Shown: one piece after another, positions 26,278-35,175 of the stretch
Position numbering within the stretch: position 1 is the first letter of the stretch
How the letters are laid out: every line of letters starts with the position of its first letter
Assembly: GCF_006974145.1 (NCBI RefSeq)
Contig: NZ_CP039456.1
Coordinates: 2,076,001 to 2,140,000, forward strand
Source of the DNA: Changchengzhania lutea
GTDB taxonomy: Bacteria > Bacteroidota > Bacteroidia > Flavobacteriales > Flavobacteriaceae
Direction: 5' to 3'
Length of the DNA: 64,000 nucleotides
Notes under the pieces: model-generated
What the model was told of the DNA's origin: nothing
Seen by the model: the letters and a program-made list of their open reading frames with translations, nothing else
The model's database searches: none
Position numbers and translations under genes: made by a program

Positions 26278-26466
26278 TTAGATACTAACTAAAACATTAA
26301 TTGTAATCACTATAATGACTAGTATAAATAATCCTATTGCGAAGTACTTCTTTAAGAGGTGATTGTCCATTTGTCCACTGTTTAAGTAGGTTGACTTTTC
26401 CAAATACATTAGTTTTAAACTAATTGAGGTATATAAAATCTCAATTTTTTTGTTGATTAATAGCAT
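26278..26466 (-). CDS. Possible small membrane peptide
   Basis: Up to 62 residues; the last 30, starting at MDNHLLKKYF, hold one strong hydrophobic helix (AIGLFILVIIVITINVLVSI). The gene lies between two terminators and has its own upstream palindrome at 26497-26520, identical to one at the end of the response regulator gene, so independent control is plausible. There is no clear ribosome-binding site and the correct start is unsure. I do not recognise the family; it may be non-coding. Confidence 0.35.
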   Translation of the reverse strand: MLLINKKIEILYTSISLKLMYLEKSTYLNSGQMDNHLLKKYFAIGLFILVIIVITINVLVSI

Positions 26467-26496
26467 TGTAAATTTAAGAGAGAATATTGAGAAATG

Positions 26497-26520
26497 AAAT
26501 ACGCACTTCTACGTATTTTT
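26497..26520. repeat. 24-bp palindrome, copy 1 (TACG-N8-CGTA core)
   Basis: The core TACGCACTTCTACGTA lies within AAATACG/CGTATTT arms. It is identical over 24 bp to 26640-26663. It is 31 bp upstream of the small ORF on the minus strand, in the position of an operator. Confidence 0.6.
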
Positions 26521-26545
26521 TAGAAAGAAGTATTATAATTAAAAT

Positions 26546-26580
26546 GAAAACTCCAGATCATTACAACCTGGAGTTTTCTT
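26546..26580 (-). terminator. Terminator after the response regulator gene
   Basis: GAAAACTCCAG (26546-26556) pairs exactly with CTGGAGTTTTC (26568-26578), loop 11 nt, with T-rich flanks on either strand. It lies downstream of the response regulator. Confidence 0.8.
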
Positions 26581-26639
26581 AATTCTCCCTAAGAACTAAT
26601 TAATAGCACTGTAAAGGTATAGTATAAAAAAGTTATAAA

Positions 26640-26663
26640 AAATACGCACTTCTACGTATTTTT
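26640..26663. repeat. 24-bp palindrome, copy 2 (TACG-N8-CGTA core)
   Basis: An exact copy of 26497-26520, here overlapping the stop codon of the response regulator gene (26662-26664). The duplication of a perfect 24-mer within 170 bp is unlikely by chance and suggests a protein-binding site or RNA hairpin. Confidence 0.6.
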
Positions 26664-27294
26664 ACAAATAGTCTTTATTTATATTGGCCCATATAGAAAG
26701 GGATGTCGGTTTATTATCAAGTTGTAGTTTAGCTACGATATTGCTTCTGTGCTTATCTACAGTTCGAACAGATATGGAGAGGTCGTCAGCAATATCCTGA
26801 CTTGTTTTATTTTCAGAAATCAGTTTAACTATTTTTAATTCAGATTTAGTCAAATCATTTAGGCCTTCTATTATATGTTCTACAGAATTAGCTTTTAAAT
26901 AAGTTTTTATTTCTTGACTAAAGTAACGCTTGTTATTAATTGCATGATCGATGCAAGTTTCGATTTCTTCAACAGCAAATTCCTTCAAAATATAACCGTA
27001 AACGCCATGTGTTTGCGCTTGATTGTACAATTCCTGTTCTTTATCAAAAGTTATGAGAATTATTTTGGTGGTCAGGTTATTCTTTTTACAAGCTTCGGCA
27101 ATTTCAAGACCTGTTTTATGGGGCATTCTTATATCAAGAATGGCAATATCTGGTTTTAAGGTCACAATGAGTTTATAAGCAGCATTGCCATCTTCGGCAC
27201 TGCCTATAATATTATAGCCTTTTGAAGTAAGAAAACCTGAAAGACCACGCAACAACAACGGATGGTCGTCAGCAATTACAATGGATATGTTCAT
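26662..27294 (-). CDS. NarL/FixJ-type response regulator
   Basis: A 210-residue two-component regulator. The receiver domain has acidic residues D9/D10 and phosphoacceptor D54 (DIAILDIRMP), with T82 (ILITFD) and K103 (YILKEF) in switch positions. Residues about 145-205 are a LuxR-type helix-turn-helix (LTKSELKIVKLISENKTSQDIADDLSISVRTVDKHRSNIVAKL). No histidine kinase is adjacent, so it is an orphan here. Two identical palindromes lie at and beyond its 3' end and could be its target. The signal it answers is unknown. Confidence 0.92.
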   Translation of the reverse strand: MNISIVIADDHPLLLRGLSGFLTSKGYNIIGSAEDGNAAYKLIVTLKPDIAILDIRMPHKTGLEIAEACKKNNLTTKIILITFDKEQELYNQAQTHGVYGYILKEFAVEEIETCIDHAINNKRYFSQEIKTYLKANSVEHIIEGLNDLTKSELKIVKLISENKTSQDIADDLSISVRTVDKHRSNIVAKLQLDNKPTSLSIWANINKDYL

Positions 27295-27334
27295 TTTAAG
27301 CGGGCTAGGGAAAATTAATACGTTAATAAATGTG

Positions 27335-27778
27335 CTATTCTAGCTTTAAATATAAATATTTTCTTTCATAATCAATAATGGCTTTAGACTTTTTTAATAT
27401 ATCAGCTCCAATTATTCCATCTACGGGTTTCGAGTCATGATTAATAAGTGCCGTATTTACATGGCTTAAGTTGAATAAAACCAACACAATTTTTTTATCT
27501 TTCCACTTCCCAATTTTCACGGTATTCTTTTTTGATGTTTTCGTATCCATATCTATGGCGCCAGCACCAGCAGCTTTTATCAACGAGTCTTCTGCCAATA
27601 GATTAAAATTTTTAACAGCTTCGAAACCAACACAGGAATTAGAAGCTCCAGTATCTAAAATAAATAAACCTTTTACACCGTTAATTGTCGCCTTAATCTC
27701 AAAATGATTGGTTTTGGTAAGGTGAAGTTTAACCTTTGTATAGTTGCGTACTAACAAAAATTCTTGAAGCGTTTCCAT
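27335..27778 (-). CDS. Retropepsin-like aspartic protease domain protein
   Basis: A 147-residue protein with a single retropepsin-type domain. The active-site motif is FILDTGASNS (DTGA at 42-45), followed by SHVNTALINHDSKPVDGIIGADILKKSKAIIDYERKYLYL, the usual second half of the fold. Such proteins act as homodimers. There is no signal peptide. It lies 40 bp upstream of the response regulator on the same strand and is divergent from tatD. Substrate unknown. Confidence 0.8.
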   Translation of the reverse strand: METLQEFLLVRNYTKVKLHLTKTNHFEIKATINGVKGLFILDTGASNSCVGFEAVKNFNLLAEDSLIKAAGAGAIDMDTKTSKKNTVKIGKWKDKKIVLVLFNLSHVNTALINHDSKPVDGIIGADILKKSKAIIDYERKYLYLKLE

Positions 27779-27850
27779 GTAAATGTGTTTTAAGCAAAGA
27801 TAATCATGTAAAACGATTATTTTTACGGCATAGAGTAACTATAAAATGCC

Positions 27851-28630
27851 ATGTTGAAAGATTTAATAATTACAGATACCCATACCCATTTATATAGCGA
27901 AGCATTTGACGAAGATAGAACTGAAATGGTGCATCGATCCATTAAAGCAGGGGTTAAGCGTTTTTTTATTCCAGCTATAGATTCTACATATACGGCGTCC
28001 ATGTTCGACCTAAAAAAGAATTTTCCAGAGCATGTGTTTTTAATGATGGGCTTACACCCAACCCATGTAAAAAGTAATTATAATGACGAATTAACTCATG
28101 TTAAAGAAATGCTTTCTAAACATGAATTTTGTGCTATTGGAGAAATAGGAATTGATTTGTATTGGGACAAAACCACATTAGCAATACAGCAAAAGGCTTT
28201 TAGGGATCAAATTAAATTGGCAAAACATTACAAATTACCGATCGTAATACATTGTAGAGACGCTTTCGATGACATATTTGACATATTAGAAGAAGAGAAG
28301 GGAGCAGATTTACACGGTATTTTTCATTGCTTTACAGGAACTTTAGAGCAAGCCCGTCAAGCCCTTTCTTATAACATGAAATTGGGTATTGGTGGCGTGG
28401 TCACCTTTAAGAATGGCAAAATAGATCAGTTTTTGAAACACATCGATTTAAAACACATCGTTTTAGAAACAGACTCACCCTATTTGGCTCCAGTACCGTA
28501 TCGCGGCAAGCGTAACGAAAGTAGCTATATTATTAATGTACTGGAGAAATTATCAGAAATATATAAGCTACCCATTGAAGAGATTGCACATATAACGACG
28601 GAAAATTCTAAAGCCGTTTTCAATATTTAA
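27851..28630 (+). CDS. TatD-family metal-dependent deoxyribonuclease
   Basis: A 259-residue TIM-barrel hydrolase. Metal ligands are visible in TDTHTHLY at the N-terminus, GEIGIDLYWD, VIHCRDAF, HGIFHCFTGT and VLETDSPYLAP. TatD proteins are 3'-5' DNA exonucleases linked to DNA repair and quality control. It lies 3 bp before the asparaginase gene on the same strand. Confidence 0.93.
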   Translation: MLKDLIITDTHTHLYSEAFDEDRTEMVHRSIKAGVKRFFIPAIDSTYTASMFDLKKNFPEHVFLMMGLHPTHVKSNYNDELTHVKEMLSKHEFCAIGEIGIDLYWDKTTLAIQQKAFRDQIKLAKHYKLPIVIHCRDAFDDIFDILEEEKGADLHGIFHCFTGTLEQARQALSYNMKLGIGGVVTFKNGKIDQFLKHIDLKHIVLETDSPYLAPVPYRGKRNESSYIINVLEKLSEIYKLPIEEIAHITTENSKAVFNI

Positions 28631-28633
28631 AAC

Positions 28634-29665
28634 ATGAGCAAAATGCAACCTAATATTTTATTGATTTATACTGGAGGAACCATTGGGATGGTTAAAGATT
28701 TTAAAACTGGAGCATTACGTGCATTCAATTTTAAGAATTTATTAAAAAGTATCCCAGAATTAAATTTACTCGATTGTAAAATAGAGTCGGTGTCCTTTGA
28801 AACCCCAATAGATTCGAGTAATATGAATCCTGATTATTGGGTGAAAATCGCCAAAATTATAGAGATCAATTATGACAATTTTGATGGATTTGTTGTTTTA
28901 CATGGCAGTGATACGATGAGTTATACAGCTTCTGCTCTTAGTTTTATGTTAGAGAATCTAGCAAAACCAATTGTTTTTACAGGGTCTCAATTGCCCATTG
29001 GCGATTTAAGAACCGATGCTAAAGAGAATCTGATCACCTCTATCCAGGTCGCATCGCTACAATATAGAAATAAACCAGTTATCAAAGAGGTTTGTTTGTA
29101 CTTTGAGTATAAATTATATAGAGCCAATAGAACTACTAAAATCAATGCTGAGCATTTTGAAGCATTTTCATCACCTAATTACCCAGATTTGGCAGAGTCT
29201 GGGGTACATTTAAAAGTAAACAAAAATCAGCTTTTTAGTCCTAACCTTAGAAAAAAGCTTACCGTTCATAAAAAACTGAATAATAATGTAGCTCTTATTA
29301 AGTTGTTTCCGGGGATTTCTGAAACACTTTTGGAAAGTATTTTTAACACACCTAATTTAGAAGGCGTTATTTTAGAAACCTATGGTTCTGGAAATTGTAC
29401 TACCGAGGCCTGGTTTATCGATTTACTTAAAACAAATATTATAAAAGGCATACATATTATAAATGTGACACAGTGCCCCAGCGGCAGTGTCATCATGGGG
29501 CATTACGAAACGAGTAGTCAATTAAAAAAGATAGGAGTTATCTCAGGAAAAGATATTACAACTGAGGCCGCTATTAGCAAACTTATGTATTTACTTGCCA
29601 ATAATGTTTCAAAAGATGTGTTTAAGATTGTCTATGAAACACCGCTTAGAGGAGAAATGACTTAA
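28634..29665 (+). CDS. ansA: Type I (cytoplasmic-type) L-asparaginase
   Basis: A 343-residue enzyme that hydrolyses asparagine to aspartate and ammonia. The catalytic threonines are in LLIYTGGTIGMV at the N-terminus and in FVVLHGSDTMSYTASAL; VFTGSQLPIGDLRTDAKENL is also typical. There is no signal peptide, which fits type I. It forms an operon with tatD. Aspartate from this enzyme and from the isoaspartyl peptidase at 54694 could feed cyanophycin synthesis or NadB. Confidence 0.93.
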   Translation: MSKMQPNILLIYTGGTIGMVKDFKTGALRAFNFKNLLKSIPELNLLDCKIESVSFETPIDSSNMNPDYWVKIAKIIEINYDNFDGFVVLHGSDTMSYTASALSFMLENLAKPIVFTGSQLPIGDLRTDAKENLITSIQVASLQYRNKPVIKEVCLYFEYKLYRANRTTKINAEHFEAFSSPNYPDLAESGVHLKVNKNQLFSPNLRKKLTVHKKLNNNVALIKLFPGISETLLESIFNTPNLEGVILETYGSGNCTTEAWFIDLLKTNIIKGIHIINVTQCPSGSVIMGHYETSSQLKKIGVISGKDITTEAAISKLMYLLANNVSKDVFKIVYETPLRGEMT

Positions 29666-29735
29666 AAATTAACCTTTAAAGTTTTAAGGTTTGAAGTTTT
29701 TTTTGTTATTTCATCCCCTGTTAATTAAAAAATTT

Positions 29736-29823
29736 AGAGAGGTGGCCGAGTGGTCGAAGGCGCACGCCTGGAAAGTGTGTATACCTCAAAAGGGTATCGA
29801 GGGTTCGAATCCCTTCCTCTCTG
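29736..29823 (+). tRNA. tRNA-Ser (anticodon GGA)
   Basis: An 88-nt cloverleaf with acceptor arm AGAGAGG/CCTCTCT, D-arm GCCGAGTGGTCGAAGGC, anticodon loop CTGGAAA (anticodon GGA), a long variable arm TATACCTCAAAAGGGTATC typical of class II tRNAs, and T-loop GGGTTCGAATCCC. The discriminator is G and the CCA end is not encoded. Confidence 0.97.
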
Positions 29824-29901
29824 CTGTTATTTTTATTTTTTAATTACTTTTTTTTTATATCTTTAACACTTTAACTAATTAATTAAATTAAGATCGAGAA
29901 C

Positions 29902-30675
29902 ATGAAAAGATTATTTTCTATCCTTGCCATTTCAGGAATTATGGCATTCGGAACCGCAAATGCAACAACCATTGCAAGCACGAATACAGCTGTAACTACG
30001 GTAGCTAGTATTACCCAAGATGATGTAGAACCTGTTGAAGAGGAATTAGGGTTCCATCAGGAATTAAAAAAACGATTTATTGAAGGCGGACCAGGATTTA
30101 TGGGAATCGTACTTTTATGTTTAATCTTAGGATTAGCGATTGCTATAGAAAGAATTATCTTTTTAAATTTATCGACTACAAATACTAAAAAATTAACCCA
30201 AAATGTTGAAGAAGCTTTAGCATCAGGAGGCGTAGAGGCTGCCAAAGAAGTTTGTAGAAATACTAAAGGACCAGTAGCATCCATTTACTATCAGGGTCTA
30301 GATCGCGTTGATGAAGGTTTAGATGCTGCCGAGAAAGCTGTTGTAGCTTATGGTGGTGTTCAAATGGGACAATTAGAGAAAAACGTTTCTTGGATTTCGT
30401 TATTTATCGCATTAGCACCTATGTTAGGGTTTATGGGAACGGTAATTGGTATGATTCAAGCATTCGATAAAATTGAAGCTGCTGGAGATATGAACCCATC
30501 ACTTGTTGCGGGTGGTATTAAAGTAGCCCTTTTAACAACGGTATTTGGTTTAGTTGTTGCCATTATACTTCAGATTTTTTACAATTACATTATTGCTAAA
30601 ATTGATAGCATCGTTAATGATATGGAAGATGCTTCTATCACGTTAATGGACTTGTTAATTAGAAACAAGAGGTAA
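29902..30675 (+). CDS. exbB: MotA/TolQ/ExbB proton-channel family protein
   Basis: A 257-residue inner-membrane protein. The first 25 residues look like a signal peptide or first helix, as in many Bacteroidota ExbB proteins. Three helices follow (around 68-88, 165-190, 205-235) with the family motif FIALAPMLGFMGTVIGMIQAFDKI and GIKVALLTTVFGLVVAI. With the ExbD proteins downstream and a TonB it energises outer-membrane transport or a related motor. First gene of a four- or five-gene operon. Confidence 0.9.
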   Translation: MKRLFSILAISGIMAFGTANATTIASTNTAVTTVASITQDDVEPVEEELGFHQELKKRFIEGGPGFMGIVLLCLILGLAIAIERIIFLNLSTTNTKKLTQNVEEALASGGVEAAKEVCRNTKGPVASIYYQGLDRVDEGLDAAEKAVVAYGGVQMGQLEKNVSWISLFIALAPMLGFMGTVIGMIQAFDKIEAAGDMNPSLVAGGIKVALLTTVFGLVVAIILQIFYNYIIAKIDSIVNDMEDASITLMDLLIRNKR

Positions 30676-30695
30676 TAATAATAAAAACTGAAAAG

Positions 30696-31133
30696 ATGAA
30701 TTCAAAAAAAATATTATCCATACTACTGGGTATTGTTGGAATAGCTTCCATAGCGCTTCTAATGGTTATCATTAGTACTGGAGATGAATCAATAAAAGCA
30801 GGTGAAGCTTCGAGTACAGTAAATTTATTTATGTACGTGGCTTACATCGTGCTATTGCTAACCTTAGTATTCGTAGTCGTATTCACTTTGAAAAACATGT
30901 TTGCAAATAAGCATACTTTAAAGAATACGTTGATGTCCGTTGGAGCGTTTATTGTATTAGCAGTAGTTTGTTACTTTTTAGCAACAGGCGTTGAAACACC
31001 TTTAAAAGATGGCGACACATTATCTGCTAACGGATCTCAACTTATTGGAGGCGGATTATATTTGTTTTACGTTCTAATTCTAATTGCTGGAGGTATCATG
31101 TTAGTTTCAGGAGTTAAAAAAATGACTAAATAA
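30696..31133 (+). CDS. Small membrane protein in the exbB-exbD operon
   Basis: A 145-residue protein with four hydrophobic helices (near 6-26, 48-70, 82-102 and 118-140). It lies 20 bp after exbB and 2 bp before exbD, so it is cotranscribed. No enzymatic motif is visible. This operon place is common in flavobacteria, but I know no function; an accessory subunit of the proton channel is possible. Confidence 0.75.
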   Translation: MNSKKILSILLGIVGIASIALLMVIISTGDESIKAGEASSTVNLFMYVAYIVLLLTLVFVVVFTLKNMFANKHTLKNTLMSVGAFIVLAVVCYFLATGVETPLKDGDTLSANGSQLIGGGLYLFYVLILIAGGIMLVSGVKKMTK

Positions 31134-31135
31134 TT

Positions 31136-31741
31136 ATGGCAAAACGATCGGCACCAGAAGTTAATGCGGGCTCGATGGCCGACATAGCTTTCTTGTTACT
31201 AATATTTTTCTTAGTAACAACAACCATTGAAAAAGATTCCGGTATCAACCGAAAGCTTCCTCCTATAGAAGAATCTGAAGAGGATGTTATTATAAAGCAA
31301 AAAAACATTTTTACGGTTTTATTGAACAAAAATGACCATTTGCTTGTTGAAGATGAGGTTATGGAATTGAAAAATTTGAGAAAAGCCGCTGTTGAATTTT
31401 TAGATAACGGTGGTGATGGATCCTGTACATATTGTAAGGGGAAGAAAAACCCGTCCTCATCCGATAATCCAGATAAAGCGATCATCTCTTTGAAAAATGA
31501 CCGTGAAACGTCATACTCTGCATATATATCCGTTCAGAATGAGTTGGTTGCAGCGTATAATGTGTTAAGAAATAGAAGGGCTCTAGAAATAGGCGCACAA
31601 AAAGGATTTCCTAAAATGAACTTTATCGACATGCAAGACAACTATAAAGATGTTAGGTGGAACGGTAATAAGGAAAAACTTAAGGATGTCATTGATCAAA
31701 TCAAAACGGAGATTCCTCAAAAGCTTTCAGAAGTACAATAA
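31136..31741 (+). CDS. exbD: ExbD/TolR-family protein 1
   Basis: A 201-residue protein with one N-terminal helix (SMADIAFLLLIFFLVTTTIE) carrying the conserved Asp for proton flow, then a periplasmic domain. An extra loop with CTYCKGKKNPSSSDNPD contains two cysteines and is longer than in classical ExbD (about 140 residues). It lies 26 bp before a second ExbD gene. Confidence 0.9.
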   Translation: MAKRSAPEVNAGSMADIAFLLLIFFLVTTTIEKDSGINRKLPPIEESEEDVIIKQKNIFTVLLNKNDHLLVEDEVMELKNLRKAAVEFLDNGGDGSCTYCKGKKNPSSSDNPDKAIISLKNDRETSYSAYISVQNELVAAYNVLRNRRALEIGAQKGFPKMNFIDMQDNYKDVRWNGNKEKLKDVIDQIKTEIPQKLSEVQ

Positions 31742-31767
31742 TTTAGAATTAAATAATATAAAAAATC

Positions 31768-32244
31768 ATGTCTAAATTTAAGAAGAAAAAAGAAGGAGGT
31801 TTAGCTCCAATTAATACGGCATCTTTACCAGATATTGTTTTTATGTTGTTATTCTTTTTTATGGTGGCCACTGTAATGAGGGAAGATACATTGATGATTC
31901 AAAATGCCTTACCCGTAGCAAATCAAATTGAAAAACTTGACAAGAAAAACCCTATAAGTTATATTTACATTGGAAAACCAAGTGCTAATTATAAGAAGTT
32001 CGGTACCGAAGCAAGAATTCAATTAAATGATAAATTTGCAGACCTTGGAGAAGTTGGTACTTTTATTAATGCTGAAAGAGCAGCACTTAGAGAGGAATTA
32101 ATTCCTTTTTTAACAGTGTCTTTAAAAGTGGATAAAGAAGCAAACATGGGTATTGTTGGTGATGTTAAGCAAGAACTGAGAAAAGTGAATGCATTAAAAA
32201 TAAACTACACAACCGGTAGTGGTGATGCATTGACAAATAAATAG
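31768..32244 (+). CDS. exbD: ExbD/TolR-family protein 2
   Basis: A 158-residue second ExbD. The helix is NTASLPDIVFMLLFFFMVATVM with the conserved Asp, followed by a periplasmic domain (VSLKVDKEANMGIVGDVKQELRKVNALKI). Two different ExbD proteins with one ExbB are common in Bacteroidota. A strong terminator follows at 32267. Confidence 0.9.
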   Translation: MSKFKKKKEGGLAPINTASLPDIVFMLLFFFMVATVMREDTLMIQNALPVANQIEKLDKKNPISYIYIGKPSANYKKFGTEARIQLNDKFADLGEVGTFINAERAALREELIPFLTVSLKVDKEANMGIVGDVKQELRKVNALKINYTTGSGDALTNK

Positions 32245-32266
32245 TATAATCTTAATTTGTTAAAAT

Positions 32267-32300
32267 AAAAAAGGTATTCTCTGTAGAATACCTTTTTTTT
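32267..32300 (+). terminator. Terminator after exbD2
   Basis: AAAAAAGGTATTC (32267-32279) pairs exactly with GAATACCTTTTTT (32286-32298), 6-nt loop, with a continuing T-run. Near-perfect rho-independent form. Confidence 0.93.
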
Positions 32301-32322
32301 ATCTTTTAAAAGTATTTTCTGT

Positions 32323-33036
32323 ATGTCAAAAAAAAGTTGGTATAGAACGTTCATTACAGGTGTTATTTGTGGTTTTTTAGGATTATTTAGTACTCAAGCA
32401 CAAGAAACCATTATTAAAGAAATAGATTCGCTTTACAAGGAAGATCAATTCTATGTGGGTGTGACTTATAATCTACTGGGTAAAAAGCCAAATGATGTTA
32501 AGCAAACCGGTTTTTCAGCTGGAATACATATGGGGTTTATTAAAGATATGCCCATTAATAAGAATCGTAATGTAGCGATTGGTATTGGCTTGGGCTACTC
32601 TGCAAATTCATACAATCAGAACTTGCTTGTTAGTAAGGATGATTTAGGCAATTTTAATTATTCGGTACTTCAGGACACAGAAACCTATTCTAAAAATAAA
32701 TTTTCAGCGCACTTTGTTGAAATGCCTGTGCAATTAAGATTGCGGACCTCTACACCGACGGGTTACAAATTCTGGCGTATTTACACGGGATTTAAGGTGG
32801 GATATATGTTTGCGCACACCACAAAGTATAGCGGCGAGTTAGGTGATTTAAACTATACGGATATTGATGATTTTAATAGACTGCACTACGGATTAACATT
32901 GAGTGCTGGGTATAATACCTGGAATTTCTATATGTATTACGGCTTGAATCCTATTTTCTCAAATGAGGCTCAAATAGATGGAAGCCAGATAGACATGAAT
33001 ACGATTAAGGTCGGTTTAATGTTTTATATTCTATAG
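32323..33036 (+). CDS. PorT-like outer-membrane beta-barrel protein
   Basis: A 237-residue exported protein (signal peptide to TQAQE) with strands such as FYVGVTYNLLG, VAIGIGLGYSANSYN, FVEMPVQLRLRTST and INTWNF-like C-terminal strands ending MFYIL. The EMPVQLRLR motif and size resemble the PorT/SprT family of outer-membrane proteins, some of which act in type IX secretion. It follows the exbD terminator by 23 bp, so it may have its own promoter. The last 6 bp overlap the convergent PAP2-like gene. Confidence 0.65.
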   Translation: MSKKSWYRTFITGVICGFLGLFSTQAQETIIKEIDSLYKEDQFYVGVTYNLLGKKPNDVKQTGFSAGIHMGFIKDMPINKNRNVAIGIGLGYSANSYNQNLLVSKDDLGNFNYSVLQDTETYSKNKFSAHFVEMPVQLRLRTSTPTGYKFWRIYTGFKVGYMFAHTTKYSGELGDLNYTDIDDFNRLHYGLTLSAGYNTWNFYMYYGLNPIFSNEAQIDGSQIDMNTIKVGLMFYIL

Positions 33037-33636
33037 CCAATAATTGACCAAAATTAATTGGGGCAAAAAGCCAATTGAAAAACCAATGATCAATTCAACG
33101 GGGCTATGGGCTTTCATATGCAGTCTGGAAGTAGCTACAGCGCCAATAATAATAGTCATTAGAGCTAACGTGCCATTTATATTAATACTAAAATGAATGC
33201 TCAATGCTAAAAAAAACATAAAGACACCCGCTACCGAAATCATATGAATACTGGCCTTAAACTTCGCAATGGCCAAAAGCAGACAGGTTAATGTAGAGAT
33301 TAAGATGCCAACAAAAAAGTAGTAAAGTTCGATAACCTGAGTAGGTGTGACGATGCGCTTTAATATAATAAGGAGAACAATACAGTTTAATAATAACGGA
33401 ACGATACGTTCACTCGTGGTTTCCAAATTAATGGTATTAACCTTTCCCAATGTTCTTAAAAGAAAGAAAAGTAAGATTGGTAAAACAATGGTAAGTATCG
33501 ATAAAGAAATGAGTTTCGCCTGAATTATTTCTATAGGAATATATCTTGGAGACTTTGAAAAATAGAACATAACCCCAACTATTGGCATTATCAACGGATG
33601 AAAAACGTACGATATACTTTTTAAGAGACGATTCAT
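33031..33636 (-). CDS. Degenerate PAP2-like membrane protein
   Basis: A 201-residue protein with six hydrophobic helices. The segment SRLHMKAHSPVELIIGF resembles the third PAP2 phosphatase motif (SR-X5-H-X3-D), but the last Asp is Glu and the first two motifs are not clear. It may be a catalytically weak or dead relative. It overlaps the rpoN stop codon by one base (TAATG), so translation is coupled to rpoN. Confidence 0.65.
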   Translation of the reverse strand: MNRLLKSISYVFHPLIMPIVGVMFYFSKSPRYIPIEIIQAKLISLSILTIVLPILLFFLLRTLGKVNTINLETTSERIVPLLLNCIVLLIILKRIVTPTQVIELYYFFVGILISTLTCLLLAIAKFKASIHMISVAGVFMFFLALSIHFSININGTLALMTIIIGAVATSRLHMKAHSPVELIIGFSIGFLPQLILVNYWL

Positions 33637-35096
33637 TAAAGCTTTTTACGAAGTCTTGCTACAGGAATATCTAATTGCTCTCTGTATTTGGCAACTGTTC
33701 TTCGGGCTATTGGATAGCCTTTGTCTTTTAATATAGACGCTAAAGTTTCGTCTGTTAGCGGTTTCTTTTTGCTTTCGTCCTCTATCACAGTTTCCAGAAT
33801 TTTCTTTATTTCTCTGGTCGATACATCTTCGCCTTGATCATTTTTCATAGATTCTGAAAAGAATTCCTTAATTAACTTCGTGCCATAAGGCGTGTCTACA
33901 TATTTGCTATTTGCAACTCTTGATACGGTAGAAACATCCATGGAAATTTCATCAGCAATATCCTTAAGGATCATTGGTTTTAAATTGCGCTCATCCCCTG
34001 TTAAAAAGTACTCCTTCTGGTAGTGCATAATGGCACTCATGGTAACAAATAAGGTCTGCTGACGTTGTTTAATAGCTTCTATAAACCACTTGGCAGCATC
34101 TAATTTTTGCTTAATAAAAATGACGGCATCTTTTTGGGATTTCGATTTATCTTTAGCATCCTTATAGCCCTTAAGCATATTATTATACTCTCTAGATACG
34201 TGAATTTCTGGGGCATTACGTCCATTCAAGGTGAGTTCTAGTTCACCATCAACAATTTTAATGGCGAAATCGGGGACCACATGTTCTGTAATTCGGTTGT
34301 TACCGGCATAGGAGCCTCCGGGTTTCGGATTTAAATGTTCAATCTCAGAAACGGCATCTTTTAATTGAATTTCTGTTATATCAAATTTTTGAATTAGTTT
34401 TTTATAATGCTTTTTTGTAAACTGATCAAAGGCATTGTCAATAATATTAATCGCTAATTCAGTATCTGCAGTTTTTTCTTTTCTGTGAAGTTGAATACTT
34501 AAACATTCCTGAAGATTTCGTGCCCCAACACCAGCAGGATCTAGTTGATGCACAATCTTTAAAACGCGCTCAATCTTATCTTCGGTAGTGTAAACACTCT
34601 GTGTAAATGCCAAGTCGTCCATAATATCTGAAACGGATCGACGGATATAGCCACTTTCATCAACGCTACCCACCAAAAATTCGGCGATATCTCGCTCTTC
34701 ATCAGAAAGGCGGTACGTATTTAATTGACTTATTAAATGTTGTCTAAATGAGGTGCCAGCGGCATAAGGCATCGTTTTTTCTTCGTCATCGCTACTGTAA
34801 TTATTAACCTGCGTACGGTAATCTGGAATTTCATCATCACTTAAATACTCATCGACATTGATGTCTTCCGTATTAATGGTTTCGTTATCTTCGAAATCAT
34901 CAGAGGTATTATCAAGATCTGAATCAAAATCGCTATCGTCCTCTTCCTTTCCGCCTTCCAATGCTGGGTTTTCTTCTAGTTCCTGTTTAATACGTTGCTC
35001 GAAAGCTTGCGTAGGCAACTGGATCAATTTCATTAATTGAATTTGTTGCGGCGACAATTTTTGCGACAACTTAAATTGTAAATGTTGCTTAAGCAT
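33636..35096 (-). CDS. rpoN: RNA polymerase sigma-54 factor RpoN
   Basis: A 486-residue alternative sigma factor that needs enhancer-binding ATPases. Region I is the Gln/Leu-rich LQFKLSQKLSPQQIQLMKLIQLP at the start, region II is very acidic (about 47-95), and the C-terminus has the RpoN box ARRTVAKYREQ followed by LDIPVARLRKKL. No enhancer-binding protein is encoded nearby. Located between asnS and the PAP2-like gene. Confidence 0.96.
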   Translation of the reverse strand: MLKQHLQFKLSQKLSPQQIQLMKLIQLPTQAFEQRIKQELEENPALEGGKEEDDSDFDSDLDNTSDDFEDNETINTEDINVDEYLSDDEIPDYRTQVNNYSSDDEEKTMPYAAGTSFRQHLISQLNTYRLSDEERDIAEFLVGSVDESGYIRRSVSDIMDDLAFTQSVYTTEDKIERVLKIVHQLDPAGVGARNLQECLSIQLHRKEKTADTELAINIIDNAFDQFTKKHYKKLIQKFDITEIQLKDAVSEIEHLNPKPGGSYAGNNRITEHVVPDFAIKIVDGELELTLNGRNAPEIHVSREYNNMLKGYKDAKDKSKSQKDAVIFIKQKLDAAKWFIEAIKQRQQTLFVTMSAIMHYQKEYFLTGDERNLKPMILKDIADEISMDVSTVSRVANSKYVDTPYGTKLIKEFFSESMKNDQGEDVSTREIKKILETVIEDESKKKPLTDETLASILKDKGYPIARRTVAKYREQLDIPVARLRKKL

Positions 35097-35175
35097 AATT
35101 AAAATTTGGTTTCAGATAAAAGTATTAAATTTCTTTTTATCCCTATGTTACCTTATTACATTTCTTTTTTAACCT

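Noticed and set aside
33031-33636. Active PAP2 lipid phosphatase
   Set aside because: Only a weak third motif is seen, with Glu for Asp, and the first two motifs are not recognisable.
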